DNA from: Burkholderia puraquae
GTDB lineage: Bacteria > Pseudomonadota > Gammaproteobacteria > Burkholderiales > Burkholderiaceae
NCBI RefSeq assembly: GCF_002099195.1
Contig: NZ_NBYX01000033.1
Coordinates: 1 to 62,459, forward strand
DNA: 62,459 nt
Direction of reading: 5' to 3'
Shown here: positions 17,537-25,455 of the stretch, piece by piece
Position numbering within the stretch: position 1 is the stretch's first letter
Layout: every line of letters begins with the position of its first letter
The notes under the pieces: generated by a model
Told to the model about the DNA's origin: nothing
Seen by the model: the letters and a program-made list of their open reading frames with translations, nothing else
The model's database searches: none
Position numbers and translations under genes: made by a program

Positions 17537-17566
17537 TCCCGATCCCGATTCCAATCCCGATTCCAA
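17537..17566 (+). repeat. Tandem 12-base repeat between sctR and sctS
   Basis: TCCCGATTCCAA occurs twice in direct succession (17543-17554 and 17555-17566), with a partial unit TCCCGA just before. It fills the short spacer and ends at the sctS ribosome site, so slippage would change only the spacer length. Confidence 0.8.
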
Positions 17567-17578
17567 GGAGGTTGTCCG

Positions 17579-17842
17579 ATGGAAATCGATGACCTGATCC
17601 GGCTCACCTCGCAAGGCATGATGCTGTGTCTTTACATCTCGCTGCCCGTCGTGCTCGTCGCGGCCGCATCCGGGCTCGCGATCTCGTTCCTGCAGGCGAT
17701 CACGTCGCTGCAGGAGCAGAGCATCTCGTACGGCGTGAAACTGGTTGCGGTGACGGTTACCGTCGCGATCGCCGGGCCGTGGGCGGCCGCCGAGATCCTG
17801 CATTTCGCGCAGCAGTTGCTGTCGGCGGCAGTGCCGTCATGA
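17579..17842 (+). CDS. sctS: T3SS export gate protein SctS
   Basis: An 87-residue SctS/HrcS/FliQ protein with two membrane helices (about 16-38 and 50-75) and the conserved ISFLQAITSLQEQ loop between them. The ATG at 17579 follows a strong AAGGAGG ribosome site (17565-17571). The stop overlaps the next gene (ATGA). Confidence 0.96.
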   Translation: MEIDDLIRLTSQGMMLCLYISLPVVLVAAASGLAISFLQAITSLQEQSISYGVKLVAVTVTVAIAGPWAAAEILHFAQQLLSAAVPS

Positions 17843-18711
17843 GCCGCATCACGCGCGCGATCGCGCAGACCATCCACGCGGCGAAGCCGGATCCGCGACG
17901 ACGCCGGCCGGTGCGCGCGCGCACCGCGACGACCTACGGAAAATACGGTACGCGCTTCACGTATTCGAACGGCAATCAGGCGGCCGCGCTCGCGGCGCGC
18001 AACCAGATGCTCGCGAAGCTGAAGCCGCGTCCGAAGGCGGGTGCCGCGGGGTCGCGGCGGCGCCGGCGCGCCGACAGCCAGGGCGAAGCGTCCGATGCGG
18101 GAGAGGAATCGACGGTGCCGCACGCCCACGTCGCGCCGCACGACGAGCACGACCGGCATTCGGGCGGGCAGGGCGGCGGCCGGGAGCAGCGCGAGCAGGA
18201 CGAACGCGACGGCGATTCGGCGAACGTCGCCGCGCTGCCGCGCGTGCGTGCGTCGCGCGCGCGTCCGGCGCCCGTGCCCGCTCAACGCGCGCTGCGCGAC
18301 GTCGCGCATACGCTCGCGGACCCGATGGAGCGCGAGCATGCGTTGCGGCATCTGTGGGCCGACACACTGCTTCAGCTCGGCCGGCGTGTCGATACCGAAC
18401 CCGGCGCGCGCATCACGGCCGCGCTGCTGAATCACAACGCCGACCTGCTCGCCGCCCGCTTGCGCACCGGGCCGTGGACGCCCATCGGCTGGAGCGGCGT
18501 GAAGCAGTTGCTGCTCGATGCGATGCAAAGCGCGGGTGGTGCGCCGCGCGACGCGTCGACCACGCGTAGCGAGCGTGCGAGCACGCATTATTTTCTGCTG
18601 CCGCTCATCGTGTTCAACGCGGAGCGTCCGTCGACGAACGCGCAGCTCGCACGCGCGTATGCAAGCGTCGAGACGTTGCACAAGGGCGTGTTGGCCGCTC
18701 AGCGGTCGTGA
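17839..18711 (+). CDS. HpaA/HrpV-like T3SS export control protein
   Basis: A 290-residue protein located between sctS and sctD, exactly where hpaA lies in Xanthomonas and hrpV in Ralstonia. The first ~150 residues are basic and disordered, with an Arg-rich stretch (GSRRRRRAD) that could act as a nuclear localisation-like signal, as reported for HpaA; the C-terminal ~150 residues look folded (ALRHLWADTLLQLGRRV). HpaA is a secreted regulator that controls translocon and effector export. Identity is by synteny and overall plan, so the symbol is withheld. Confidence 0.7.
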   Translation: MSRITRAIAQTIHAAKPDPRRRRPVRARTATTYGKYGTRFTYSNGNQAAALAARNQMLAKLKPRPKAGAAGSRRRRRADSQGEASDAGEESTVPHAHVAPHDEHDRHSGGQGGGREQREQDERDGDSANVAALPRVRASRARPAPVPAQRALRDVAHTLADPMEREHALRHLWADTLLQLGRRVDTEPGARITAALLNHNADLLAARLRTGPWTPIGWSGVKQLLLDAMQSAGGAPRDASTTRSERASTHYFLLPLIVFNAERPSTNAQLARAYASVETLHKGVLAAQRS

Positions 18712-18732
18712 ACGTCGCGGCGCACGCGGCGC

Positions 18733-18794
18733 TTCGCAAATGCGGCGGCGAATTCGCGCGACGGACGAACACCGATGCCGCGTCGAACTATTCT
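18733..18794 (+). promoter_or_regulatory. HrpB-dependent promoter of the sctD unit
   Basis: TTCG-N16-TTCG at 18733-18756 (both followed by C), 31 bases, then TATTCT at 18789-18794. It lies in the 186-base gap after hpaA and gives sctD and the genes after it their own HrpB promoter. Confidence 0.83.
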
Positions 18795-18897
18795 GGCTGC
18801 ATGGACGAACGATGCGACGCGATCGAACGGGTGCACCGATCGCGACCGATTCGAGCGACGCAAATGAAACACACGACGCACGCATAAGGAGCAACCG

Positions 18898-19896
18898 ATG
18901 AAGCTGCTGCGGATCCTGACCGGCCTGCATGCCGGTGCGGAAATCGCGCTCGATGCCGGCGAGCACCGGATCGGCGCGGGTGACGACGCGGAGATTCGCA
19001 TCACCGACTGGCGCGACGGCGATCTGCTGCTGTCGATCGATGCGCTGGGCGCAACCCGCGCACGACGTGCGGCGCCCGTGCCGGCCGAGGCGAGCGCCGA
19101 TGCGTTCGACGCGGATGGTTCGCCGCTCCTGATGCTCGACTTCGTGCCGGTGCCGTTCGGCGAGACCGCGCTTTGCGTCGGGCCCGCGAACGGCGAGTGG
19201 CCGAGCGATCTCGAGCTGCTCGCGACCTTGTGGGCGCCGCCGCCTGGCGCCGATGCGGCGCGGCGGGGCGCGCAACGCAAGCTCGCCGCGTGCGCGGCGG
19301 CAGGCGGCGCGCTGGTCGCCGGCCTGCTTGCGATGGGGGCCATGCTGGCGAGCGCCCATCCGCGCGTGCCGCCCCCGGTCGAGCGTACCGACGCGCTCGC
19401 GACGCGCATCGGCACGGAGCTGCGGCGCGCGGGCTATGCGGAGCTGCACACGGCGCCGCGCGGCACGATGATCGCGGTCACCGGGATGGTCGCGACGCCG
19501 GCCGACGACCTCGCCGCGCGCAGGCTGCTGGACCGGCTCGCTGCACACCGCGTCGAGCGCCAGTACGACGTCGCACAGGACAATGCGCAGAGCATCGGCG
19601 AATCGCTCGGCGTGCCGGGGGCGACGGTCGCGTATGCGGGGCAGGGGCGCTTTCGGGTGTCGGGCGTCGTGCAGGACATCGCGCAGCTACGCGCGGCGGT
19701 CGAGCGCGTGCGCGCCGACGTCGGGCCGAACGTGCGCGCGATCGACGTCGATGCACGCCAGTCCGGCGACGCACCGGTGCCCGTCGCGTACTCGGGGATG
19801 CTCGAGATCGGCGACGTGCGCTACATCGAGACGCCGGACGGCGTGAAGCACGTGTTTGCGGGCGCGTCGGCGAACGGCGCACCGGACCTCAACTGA
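18898..19896 (+). CDS. sctD: T3SS inner-membrane ring protein SctD
   Basis: A 332-residue bitopic protein of the SctD/HrpD5/HrpW family. The cytoplasmic N-terminal part (MKLLRILTGLHAGAEIALDAGEHRIGAGDDAEI) is FHA-like; one transmembrane helix lies at about 130-152; the periplasmic part holds ring-building repeats (VTGMVATPADDLAARRLLDRL; RFRVSGVVQDIAQLRAAVERVRAD). It forms the outer of the two inner-membrane rings around SctJ. An AAGGAG ribosome site precedes the ATG. Confidence 0.92.
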   Translation: MKLLRILTGLHAGAEIALDAGEHRIGAGDDAEIRITDWRDGDLLLSIDALGATRARRAAPVPAEASADAFDADGSPLLMLDFVPVPFGETALCVGPANGEWPSDLELLATLWAPPPGADAARRGAQRKLAACAAAGGALVAGLLAMGAMLASAHPRVPPPVERTDALATRIGTELRRAGYAELHTAPRGTMIAVTGMVATPADDLAARRLLDRLAAHRVERQYDVAQDNAQSIGESLGVPGATVAYAGQGRFRVSGVVQDIAQLRAAVERVRADVGPNVRAIDVDARQSGDAPVPVAYSGMLEIGDVRYIETPDGVKHVFAGASANGAPDLN

Positions 19897-19909
19897 CGGG
19901 AGAAACGGC

Positions 19910-20161
19910 ATGTACGAAGCATTGGAACGGGCAGCGGATGAATGCGGACCGCTCGAGCAGGCGCTCGGGGCGCCTGACGCGGCGGTACGGATCGGCGTGC
20001 TCCGCGAGGCGCTCGGCGAGACGGCCGAGCGGGTGAGCGCGGCCACCGCGCAGGCGGCGAGCGACTACGACCGCGACGCGATGCAAAAGATCTATCGCGG
20101 CTTGCTGGCGGCGCAGCGGATTGTCGCGACGTTGCACGAGGCGAACGTGACGGCCGCATAG
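19910..20161 (+). CDS. Small T3SS protein, HrpD6/HrpX-like
   Basis: An 83-residue soluble protein directly after sctD, the place of HrpD6 in Xanthomonas and HrpX in Ralstonia. It is helical, begins MYEALERAADECGPLEQAL and ends in an Ala-rich segment; a GGGAGA ribosome site precedes ATG 19910. In other systems the gene here is a regulator or a small helper of the needle subunit. No sequence motif allows a firmer call. Confidence 0.7.
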   Translation: MYEALERAADECGPLEQALGAPDAAVRIGVLREALGETAERVSAATAQAASDYDRDAMQKIYRGLLAAQRIVATLHEANVTAA

Positions 20162-20174
20162 CGGCCCGGGTTTC

Positions 20175-20242
20175 GCCGCGCAACGTGCGGCGGCGGACGG
20201 AGCGGCGCGAGCCGTTCCCGACGATGCCGCACGTTGCGCGGC
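20175..20242. repeat. Perfect 17-base inverted repeat upstream of the needle gene
   Basis: The arms GCCGCGCAACGTGCGGC (20175-20191) and its exact complement (20226-20242) flank a 34-base loop and are followed by six A. There is no T-tract on the plus strand, so it is not a standard terminator; a stable mRNA stem that protects or allows processing of the needle transcript is more likely. Confidence 0.75.
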
Positions 20243-20328
20243 AAAAAAGCGGCGGGTCGCGACATGAAGCGGCGGCGCCGGAACTTTGTCAACGCGTGAT
20301 CGAATCACGCACTTTCTGGAGAGTAATC

Positions 20329-20505
20329 ATGTCGGCATTGGTAGGTGGTGCACTGGGCGAAATGACGAAGGACACGATGGCAGGCATCGCATTTTCGAAG
20401 GCGGCAACAAAACTGCAGCAGATGCAAGAGATGACGAAGGCGGAGAACGACGTGAAGAAGCAGGCCACGAAGATGGTCAGCGACGCGTCGAAGCCGGCGC
20501 AGTAA
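20329..20505 (+). CDS. Predicted T3SS needle/pilin subunit (HrpE/HrpY/SctF-like)
   Basis: A 58-residue protein without signal peptide or cysteine, made of one predicted long amphipathic helix (KAATKLQQMQEMTKAENDVKKQATKM) after a Gly/Ala segment. Size, position after sctD and the HrpD6-like gene, and composition match Hrp pilin/needle proteins, which vary widely in sequence. It has its own good ribosome site (CTGGAGAG), an upstream 17-base stem and a strong downstream terminator, features expected of an abundant filament subunit. An alternative role as small chaperone cannot be excluded. Confidence 0.65.
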   Translation: MSALVGGALGEMTKDTMAGIAFSKAATKLQQMQEMTKAENDVKKQATKMVSDASKPAQ

Positions 20506-20535
20506 GCCGGCTGCCGTTCGGCATCGTGTTGGGCG

Positions 20536-20566
20536 GCCGGCGCGCGAGCGCCGGCTGTATTTTTTT
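20536..20566 (+). terminator. Rho-independent terminator after the needle-like gene
   Basis: Arms GCCGGCGC (20536-20543) and GCGCCGGC (20548-20555) with loop GCGA, then TGTATTTTTTT. It stands 30 bases after the needle-like gene and 30 before the chaperone gene, so chaperone expression would depend on read-through. Confidence 0.8.
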
Positions 20567-20596
20567 GGGGACGCCGGATACCGGGGTGAAACTGTC

Positions 20597-21052
20597 ATGA
20601 GTTGGGAACGTTACGCACAGGTCGTCGCGGAGGTATGCGCGGTTGTCGGCTTGACGGACGTCGATTACGTGCTCGAGACGCGCGCGATCGACGTCGAGGG
20701 CTTCGACGTGCGCATCGAGTACTTCGACGAGGATCCGGAGTCGATGTACGTGAATTTCCATTACGGCATCGTCAGCGCGGGCCGCACGCTCGCGGTGTAC
20801 CGGCTGTTGCTCGAGGCGAACCTGCTGATCTACGCGCAGGACCAGGCGCAACTCGGGATCGACGCGGACACCGGCAGCATCGTGCTGCTGATGCGATTGC
20901 CGCTCACGCCGGATGTCAGGGGCGAGACGCTCGCGGATCTGTTCGCGCACTATGCGGAGCACGGCCGCTACTGGCGGCAGAACATCATCGAATCGGGCGA
21001 CGAGATGTTCAGCGGTATCGCGTCCGGCGAATATTTCTGGCTGCGGGTGTAG
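20597..21052 (+). CDS. CesT/Tir family T3SS chaperone
   Basis: A 151-residue acidic protein with the alpha-beta-beta-beta-alpha-beta-beta-alpha plan of class I T3SS chaperones: MSWERYAQVVAEVCAVVGL, DVRIEYFDEDPESMYVNFHYG, LAVYRLLLEANLLIYAQDQAQLGIDADTG, IVLLMRLPL, and the C-terminal helix ETLADLFAHYAEHGRYWRQNI. Such dimers hold effectors for export. The partner is unknown; candidates are the box-controlled genes in this window. It follows the needle-like gene beyond a terminator and precedes hrpB. Confidence 0.85.
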   Translation: MSWERYAQVVAEVCAVVGLTDVDYVLETRAIDVEGFDVRIEYFDEDPESMYVNFHYGIVSAGRTLAVYRLLLEANLLIYAQDQAQLGIDADTGSIVLLMRLPLTPDVRGETLADLFAHYAEHGRYWRQNIIESGDEMFSGIASGEYFWLRV

Positions 21053-21243
21053 CGCGGCCCGACGGCGGCACGCGCAACCGGCGGGCCAATCGTAACGGAA
21101 CGTCACAAATTGCTGCGCGGATCCGGCGCGAACGAGACGATAGCGGCACGCATCCATGCGCTGCGCCCCGCGACGAGCGGCGGCGCGGCGCGCGGATCGA
21201 GCCCGAACTTCGTATTCGAACCCGCTTGCCGAGAGGATCCACC

Positions 21244-22680
21244 ATGTTTTCGACACTCTATTTCGCCGCCGCCGCCGCGCTTGCCAATCCGGCGTCGACC
21301 GACGCCTACGCAGCGCGCGTGTTCGACGGCCGCTTCGCCGAAGCGGCCGCGCTCGTCGCCTCGCGCTGCGAAGCCGACCCGGGCGACCCGGCCAACTATG
21401 TGCGCGACGTCAGCGCGTACGCGGACATCCAGCTCGTGCTCGGCCGCTTCGAGGAGGCCGAGGACATGTTCCGCCGCGCGCTGAAGCTGCTGCGCGATTC
21501 GCGCGACCAGACGCGCGTGATGACCTGCCGCAACGCGAGCTGGCAGGCGTTCTTCCAGAACCGTTTCGGCGTCGCGCAGGCGGGCTTCCGACGGATCGCC
21601 GACGATCGCGCGGCGAGCGTCGGGCAGAAGCTCGAGAGTCTCGTTGGCGCGTGCGTCGTCATGCATCATCTCGGCCGCGCCGAGGACGCGATGGCGGCGC
21701 TCGACGGGCTCGACGCAGCCGCTCGCGATGCCGATCCGCGCTGGCGGCAGCTCGCCGGCGCGCTGCGTGCGGACTTGCTGCTGCAATACCGGATCGGTCG
21801 CGCCGACGCGCTTGGCGATCACGTCTACTGGCGCTCCGCGCTGGCCGATCTGCCGTTGTCGGCGTTCGCGGAAACGGGCGTGCCGGCGGCCGATGCCGAT
21901 GCGCTGCCGCTGCTGCGGAAGCGCGTCGACTACATGCGCCAGGCATGCGCGCTCGCCGCCGGCGACCATGCGGCGCTCGCGCGGATCGATGCGCATGTGA
22001 GCTGGTGCGCGAAGACGGGCCTCGTCGACTACCAGCGCAGCGTGTGCCTTGAAGTCGCGCTGGCGGCGCTCGCGGGGCACGCGCCGAATGTCGCCAACGC
22101 GATGATCGCGCCGTATCGCGACGCGGTCGGGCGCTGCGGCTCGCACGTGCGCTGGACCCTCGACTATCTGTATTGCGCAGCGAAGGTTTGCGAGCAGCAG
22201 GGGCGGATTCGCGAATCGTCGTCGCTGTATGCGCGCTATGCGCTCGCCTCGGTGCGGCACGTACGCTCGGACGGCGCGGCACTCGCGCCCTCCCTCGCGA
22301 TTGCGCGGTGCGGCACGCACGCGGCGGCGCCGAGCGACGACGTCAGCGCGCGGCTGCCCGGCAAGTACCGGCGCGCGTATCGCTATTTGATGGAGCGGCT
22401 CGACCAGCGCGACCTGTCGGTGCGGGAAATCGCCGCGCACATCGACGTGACCGAGCGCGCATTGCAGGCGGCATTCAAGACGTTTCTCGGGTTGTCGCCG
22501 AGCCAGCTGATCCGACGGCAGCGGATGGAGCGGATTCGCGGCGAGCTGCTGTCGGAAGGGCCGCGCGCGGCGAGCGTGCTCGAGATCGCGAACCGCTGGG
22601 GGATCCAGCATCGGTCGACGCTGGTCAACGGCTATCGGCGGATGTTCGACGAGGCGCCTTCGCAGACCTTCGACCGGTGA
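21244..22680 (+). CDS. hrpB: AraC-type T3SS master activator HrpB
   Basis: A 478-residue protein with a TPR-like helical N-terminal domain (about 20-330; e.g. LVLGRFEEAEDMFRRALKLL) and a C-terminal AraC DNA-binding domain (about 375-470; LSVREIAAHIDVTERALQAAFKTFLGLSPSQLIRRQRMERIR, then IANRWGIQHRSTLVNGYRRMF). Length and plan match HrpB of Ralstonia solanacearum (477 residues), which binds hrp_II boxes. Eight such boxes are seen in this window, none in front of hrpB itself, as expected when HrpB is controlled by a higher-level regulator. The ATG at 21244 is preceded by GAGAGGATCC. Confidence 0.93.
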   Translation: MFSTLYFAAAAALANPASTDAYAARVFDGRFAEAAALVASRCEADPGDPANYVRDVSAYADIQLVLGRFEEAEDMFRRALKLLRDSRDQTRVMTCRNASWQAFFQNRFGVAQAGFRRIADDRAASVGQKLESLVGACVVMHHLGRAEDAMAALDGLDAAARDADPRWRQLAGALRADLLLQYRIGRADALGDHVYWRSALADLPLSAFAETGVPAADADALPLLRKRVDYMRQACALAAGDHAALARIDAHVSWCAKTGLVDYQRSVCLEVALAALAGHAPNVANAMIAPYRDAVGRCGSHVRWTLDYLYCAAKVCEQQGRIRESSSLYARYALASVRHVRSDGAALAPSLAIARCGTHAAAPSDDVSARLPGKYRRAYRYLMERLDQRDLSVREIAAHIDVTERALQAAFKTFLGLSPSQLIRRQRMERIRGELLSEGPRAASVLEIANRWGIQHRSTLVNGYRRMFDEAPSQTFDR

Positions 22681-22819
22681 CGACGCGGGGCGACGCACAG
22701 CGCGTCGCCGCCGGTCGGCTGTTGCACACCGGGCGATCGTTCCGGCTGGGCCAAGCCGGCGCGCGGGCTCGCCGCGCCAATGCCCCACCGCGTTGCTTCG
22801 ATGTCGCGTCGACGCATGA

Positions 22820-23644
22820 TTATCGCGACACCGCCTTCTTGATCATGTCGATCAGTTTCATCTGGAAGCTGTTGATCATCTCCGCCACAGCGAGCAGCTG
22901 GTTCGCGAACCCGATTGCACGCTGCATCCTGATCGTCTGCGCGGTCTCGTGATGGATCTGCTGGATACTCGGCATCCCGGCTGCGGCAGGCGTCCGTGCA
23001 TCGTGGGCGCCGTGTGCTTCATGCTCGGCGGCGGATGCGGGTTTCGACGGCGGGGTGCCCGCAGCCTGTGATTGAGCGTGCTCGGCCCCGAGCGGCGACG
23101 GTTGCCCGTGCGCGGCTTGCGGTGCCGGCGGCGGATCGCTCAAATCGATGAGATCGCCTTCCGGTACATGTGCGGAATGAAGCACGGCCGGTTGCAGGAC
23201 CGGATGATGCGCGACAGTCTGCAATTCGTCGGGCGTTGCCTCGAGCAGCGACGATGGCGTACCGGTGGGCTTCGTCGTGGAGGGCGGGTCGCTCAGGTCA
23301 ATGAGGTTGCCTTCGTGCGGGTGTGCGGAATGAAGCACGGCCGGTTGCAGGACCGGATGATGTGCCACCGTCTGCAATTCGGCGGGCGTGGCTTCGAGTA
23401 GCGACGCGTTGTTTCCAGTCGCTTCCGGCTTGACGGCGGTGCGCTTCAGTGCCGACGCGTTCAGCGGACGGGCCTCGGGTCGAGACGTCGACGCGCCTTG
23501 CGGTCGCAAGCCTCCCAGCACGCCTGACGGCTTCGGTTGAGGGGCCGCGGCACCGGACAGGGGCGCGCCGATCGACGGCGGGTTCTGCGAAGGCGGAGTC
23601 GAGCCCCCGGTCTGAATGGGGGATTTGATCGATACTGGCTGCAC
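22820..23644 (-). CDS. Unknown repeat protein of the HrpB regulon, candidate T3SS effector
   Basis: A 274-residue protein from a GTG start at 23644 that is set by an AGGAG site six bases before it. Residues 1-80 are Pro/Ser/Gly-rich (VQPVSIKSPIQTGGSTPPSQ), suited to a type III signal. Two 39-residue repeats follow (about 81-119 and 132-170), each running LLEATPxELQTVAHHPVLQP to LIDLSDPP, then a Gln/Ala/His-rich linker and a helical C-terminus of about 50 residues (QRAIGFANQLLAVAEMINSF). No cysteine, no signal peptide. A perfect HrpB promoter lies upstream. No known family recognised; effector or translocation accessory are both possible. Confidence 0.78.
   Translation of the reverse strand: MQPVSIKSPIQTGGSTPPSQNPPSIGAPLSGAAAPQPKPSGVLGGLRPQGASTSRPEARPLNASALKRTAVKPEATGNNASLLEATPAELQTVAHHPVLQPAVLHSAHPHEGNLIDLSDPPSTTKPTGTPSSLLEATPDELQTVAHHPVLQPAVLHSAHVPEGDLIDLSDPPPAPQAAHGQPSPLGAEHAQSQAAGTPPSKPASAAEHEAHGAHDARTPAAAGMPSIQQIHHETAQTIRMQRAIGFANQLLAVAEMINSFQMKLIDMIKKAVSR
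23136..23405 (-). repeat. Two 117-base direct repeats inside the candidate effector
   Basis: Copies at 23136-23252 and 23289-23405, with a 153-base period (51 codons: 39 conserved and 12 linker). The encoded copies differ at only a few residues, mainly PHEGN against VPEGD, showing a fairly recent or selected duplication. Confidence 0.9.
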
Positions 23645-23717
23645 AATCCGGCTCCTGAAGAAGGTAGACCTTGGCGCCCGAGTGCCGCGCAATGGGCGCA
23701 CCGGGCGACGCGGCGCC

Positions 23718-23779
23718 ACTGTACGTCGACATGCGCGCCGCAGCCTGCCGCGGTGCGAAGCGATACACCCGCGCGCGAA
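23718..23779 (-). promoter_or_regulatory. HrpB-dependent promoter of the 22820-23644 gene
   Basis: Minus strand TTCG-N16-TTCG at 23779-23756 (both followed by C), 31 bases, then TACAGT (23723-23718). The predicted leader before the GTG start is about 70 bases. Confidence 0.83.
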
Positions 23780-23907
23780 CGTCGCCGAAGCGACGCGGCT
23801 CGCGCGATCGCGATTCGCATACGCCGCCGCGGCTTCGCGCGCATGGGGCACGCTCGCGCGTCGGCGCCCGACAATCGGCGTGTCCATTCCCTGAACCGGA
23901 GCCGCCG

Positions 23908-24519
23908 ATGAACGCCATCCGCCCACCCGAACTGATCGAAACCGAGCGCCTTCATCTGCGCCCGCTCACCGCCGACGATGCGTGTGAGGCCTTCGACGCG
24001 CTGTTCGGCGATCCGGCGACGACGCTCGACCTGCCGTGGCCGATTCATCGCAGCGTCGACGAAACGCGCGCGTGCATCGGTCGTCTCGCCGAAGGCTGGC
24101 GCAGCGGCGCGTTTTTCAGCTGGGGACTGTTCGAGAAGCGCGACGGCCGTCTGATCGGCACCCTCGAGATGCACGGCCGCCTGCCGCGCGTCGAGATCGG
24201 GCTCGTGACGAGCTTCGCGCCGGGGCGTGTGCGGACCCGCGCATGGTCGGAGATGCTGCGCAGGTTTCTCGACTGGCTGATCGCGCAGCCGGGCGTATAC
24301 CGGATCGAGGCGTTCTGCTCGGTGACGGGCCGCGCCGCGCCGTTCATGCCGAAGCTGGGTTTCGTCAGCGAGGGCGTCGTGCGCAACTACGAGGCGCGTC
24401 CGAATCGCGGGATGAGCGCGGGCGACAGCTATCTGTTCGCGATCACCAGGGCGCCGGGGCCGCTGGGCGAGGCCGTCGCGACCCGCGACGCGCAGGCGTC
24501 GGCGCGCCAGGCTGCATGA
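23908..24519 (+). CDS. GNAT family N-acetyltransferase (RimJ/RimL-like)
   Basis: A 203-residue acetyltransferase of the RimJ/RimL branch: TERLHLRPLTADDACEAFDALFGDP at the N-terminus, the acetyl-CoA binding loop region (SFAPGRVRTRAWSEMLRRFLDWL, where the usual Q/RxxGxG/A is replaced by PGRVRTR) and VYRIEAFCSVTGRAAPFMPKLGFVSEG at the end. Substrate unknown; protein N-termini or small amines are typical. A GGAG site precedes the ATG. It is transcribed away from the candidate effector and is probably not part of the HrpB regulon. Confidence 0.88.
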   Translation: MNAIRPPELIETERLHLRPLTADDACEAFDALFGDPATTLDLPWPIHRSVDETRACIGRLAEGWRSGAFFSWGLFEKRDGRLIGTLEMHGRLPRVEIGLVTSFAPGRVRTRAWSEMLRRFLDWLIAQPGVYRIEAFCSVTGRAAPFMPKLGFVSEGVVRNYEARPNRGMSAGDSYLFAITRAPGPLGEAVATRDAQASARQAA

Positions 24520-24822
24520 ACCGGCGAGGAGCTTGCACGGGGGCGCCAAGGCGGCGGGGTGGCCGCGACGATCCGCGCCTACGCTCGCGCCGGCCATCGA
24601 TTGCCTGCGTCCGATTCGTCGCGGCGCGCATCGCGGATTTCGTGCGGTCTCGCTGACTTTCGCCGGCGCGTCCGACCCATGACGGAAGTCGCGGCGGAGA
24701 TGCGGGTTCGCCGGGTCGGACGTCGCGCGTATCCGGGCTCTCGGCATTCGGGTTCGCGTGACACGGTGACGATCGATGTGCGGCTTGCCACGATCGCCGC
24801 AAACCACAAACCCGCGCGACCT
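24520..24822. other. Non-coding gap, 303 bases
   Basis: Lies between the convergent acetyltransferase and HrpB1-paralogue genes. No frame with normal composition, no hairpin with a T-tract and no repeat was seen. Confidence 0.4.
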
Positions 24823-25308
24823 TCACCCCATCCCGCTCGCATGCACATGCCGCGCCCATTGATACCGGTCGAGCCTCAGCAGTTGCGAGATGCGCGCGGC
24901 GACGTCGCCGTCGTGCGCGCCGGCGCCCTCCGCGAGCTCATCCACTTTGAGGAACCGGCCGACGAGCACCGTCGACGCCCGATCCCCCGACAGCACCACG
25001 GTCTGCGCATAGCGCCGCCAATCGTCGTCTTGCAGCGCGTACAGGCACCAGCTCTGCAGCGCCGTGCACAGCGGCGTGCCGCGCGCCTGGTCTTCGAGCG
25101 TGCGCAGAATGTGCAGCGCGCCGATCCAGTCGCGCCGGCTGATCCGCAGCCGCACGTCGCACAGGTCGACTGCGGCGTTGCGCGGCTGCAGGACGCGCAG
25201 CGCGATCAGCAGTTCGTCGAGGTCCGCGTGTGCGCTCGCGCGCAGCCCGACCGAAAAGGCCGAGAGCAGCGCGCGCAATGCGGCTTTGTTGCACGATTTG
25301 ATCGCCAT
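24823..25308 (-). CDS. Divergent HrpB1/HrpK paralogue
   Basis: A 161-residue protein whose first part lines up with HrpB1 of the same cluster: CNKAALRALLSAFSVGL against CNQAALNELIDAASLAL, and ELLIALRVLQPRNAAVDLCD against GLLIDALRVLAPQLPAADMFD. It keeps the TPR-like helical plan but is enriched in Cys and Trp and has a different tail. A minus-strand HrpB box lies 78-101 bases upstream, so it is probably expressed with the T3SS. It could replace or modify HrpB1 or serve a separate substrate. No clear ribosome site is seen at ATG 25308. Confidence 0.75.
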   Translation of the reverse strand: MAIKSCNKAALRALLSAFSVGLRASAHADLDELLIALRVLQPRNAAVDLCDVRLRISRRDWIGALHILRTLEDQARGTPLCTALQSWCLYALQDDDWRRYAQTVVLSGDRASTVLVGRFLKVDELAEGAGAHDGDVAARISQLLRLDRYQWARHVHASGMG

Positions 25309-25385
25309 GTCGGTGCGATGCGTCGAGAAGAGATGATCCGTCGGCGATGATCGCCGTCGTACGCGCGGAGAGTGGCCGGCGCGTG

Positions 25386-25409
25386 CGAAGCGACATCGTG
25401 TGCGGCGAA
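25386..25409 (-). promoter_or_regulatory. HrpB box in front of the HrpB1 paralogue
   Basis: Minus strand TTCG-N16-TTCG, both followed by C. The -10 is less convincing: the nearest match at 32 bases is GATCAT (25352-25347), one base off YANNNT. Confidence 0.65.
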
Positions 25410-25455
25410 GCGATGCGCGCGTTGCGGTGGCGGCGCACGATGCGCGACCGATCGT

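Noticed and set aside
21053..21243. HrpB autoregulatory box before hrpB
   Set aside because: No TTCG-N16-TTCG was found; control by another regulator is more likely.
20597..21243. hrpB starting far upstream at 20602 with a 692-residue product
   Set aside because: The upstream part overlaps the CesT-like chaperone in another frame and has biased composition; start 21244 gives the expected HrpB length.
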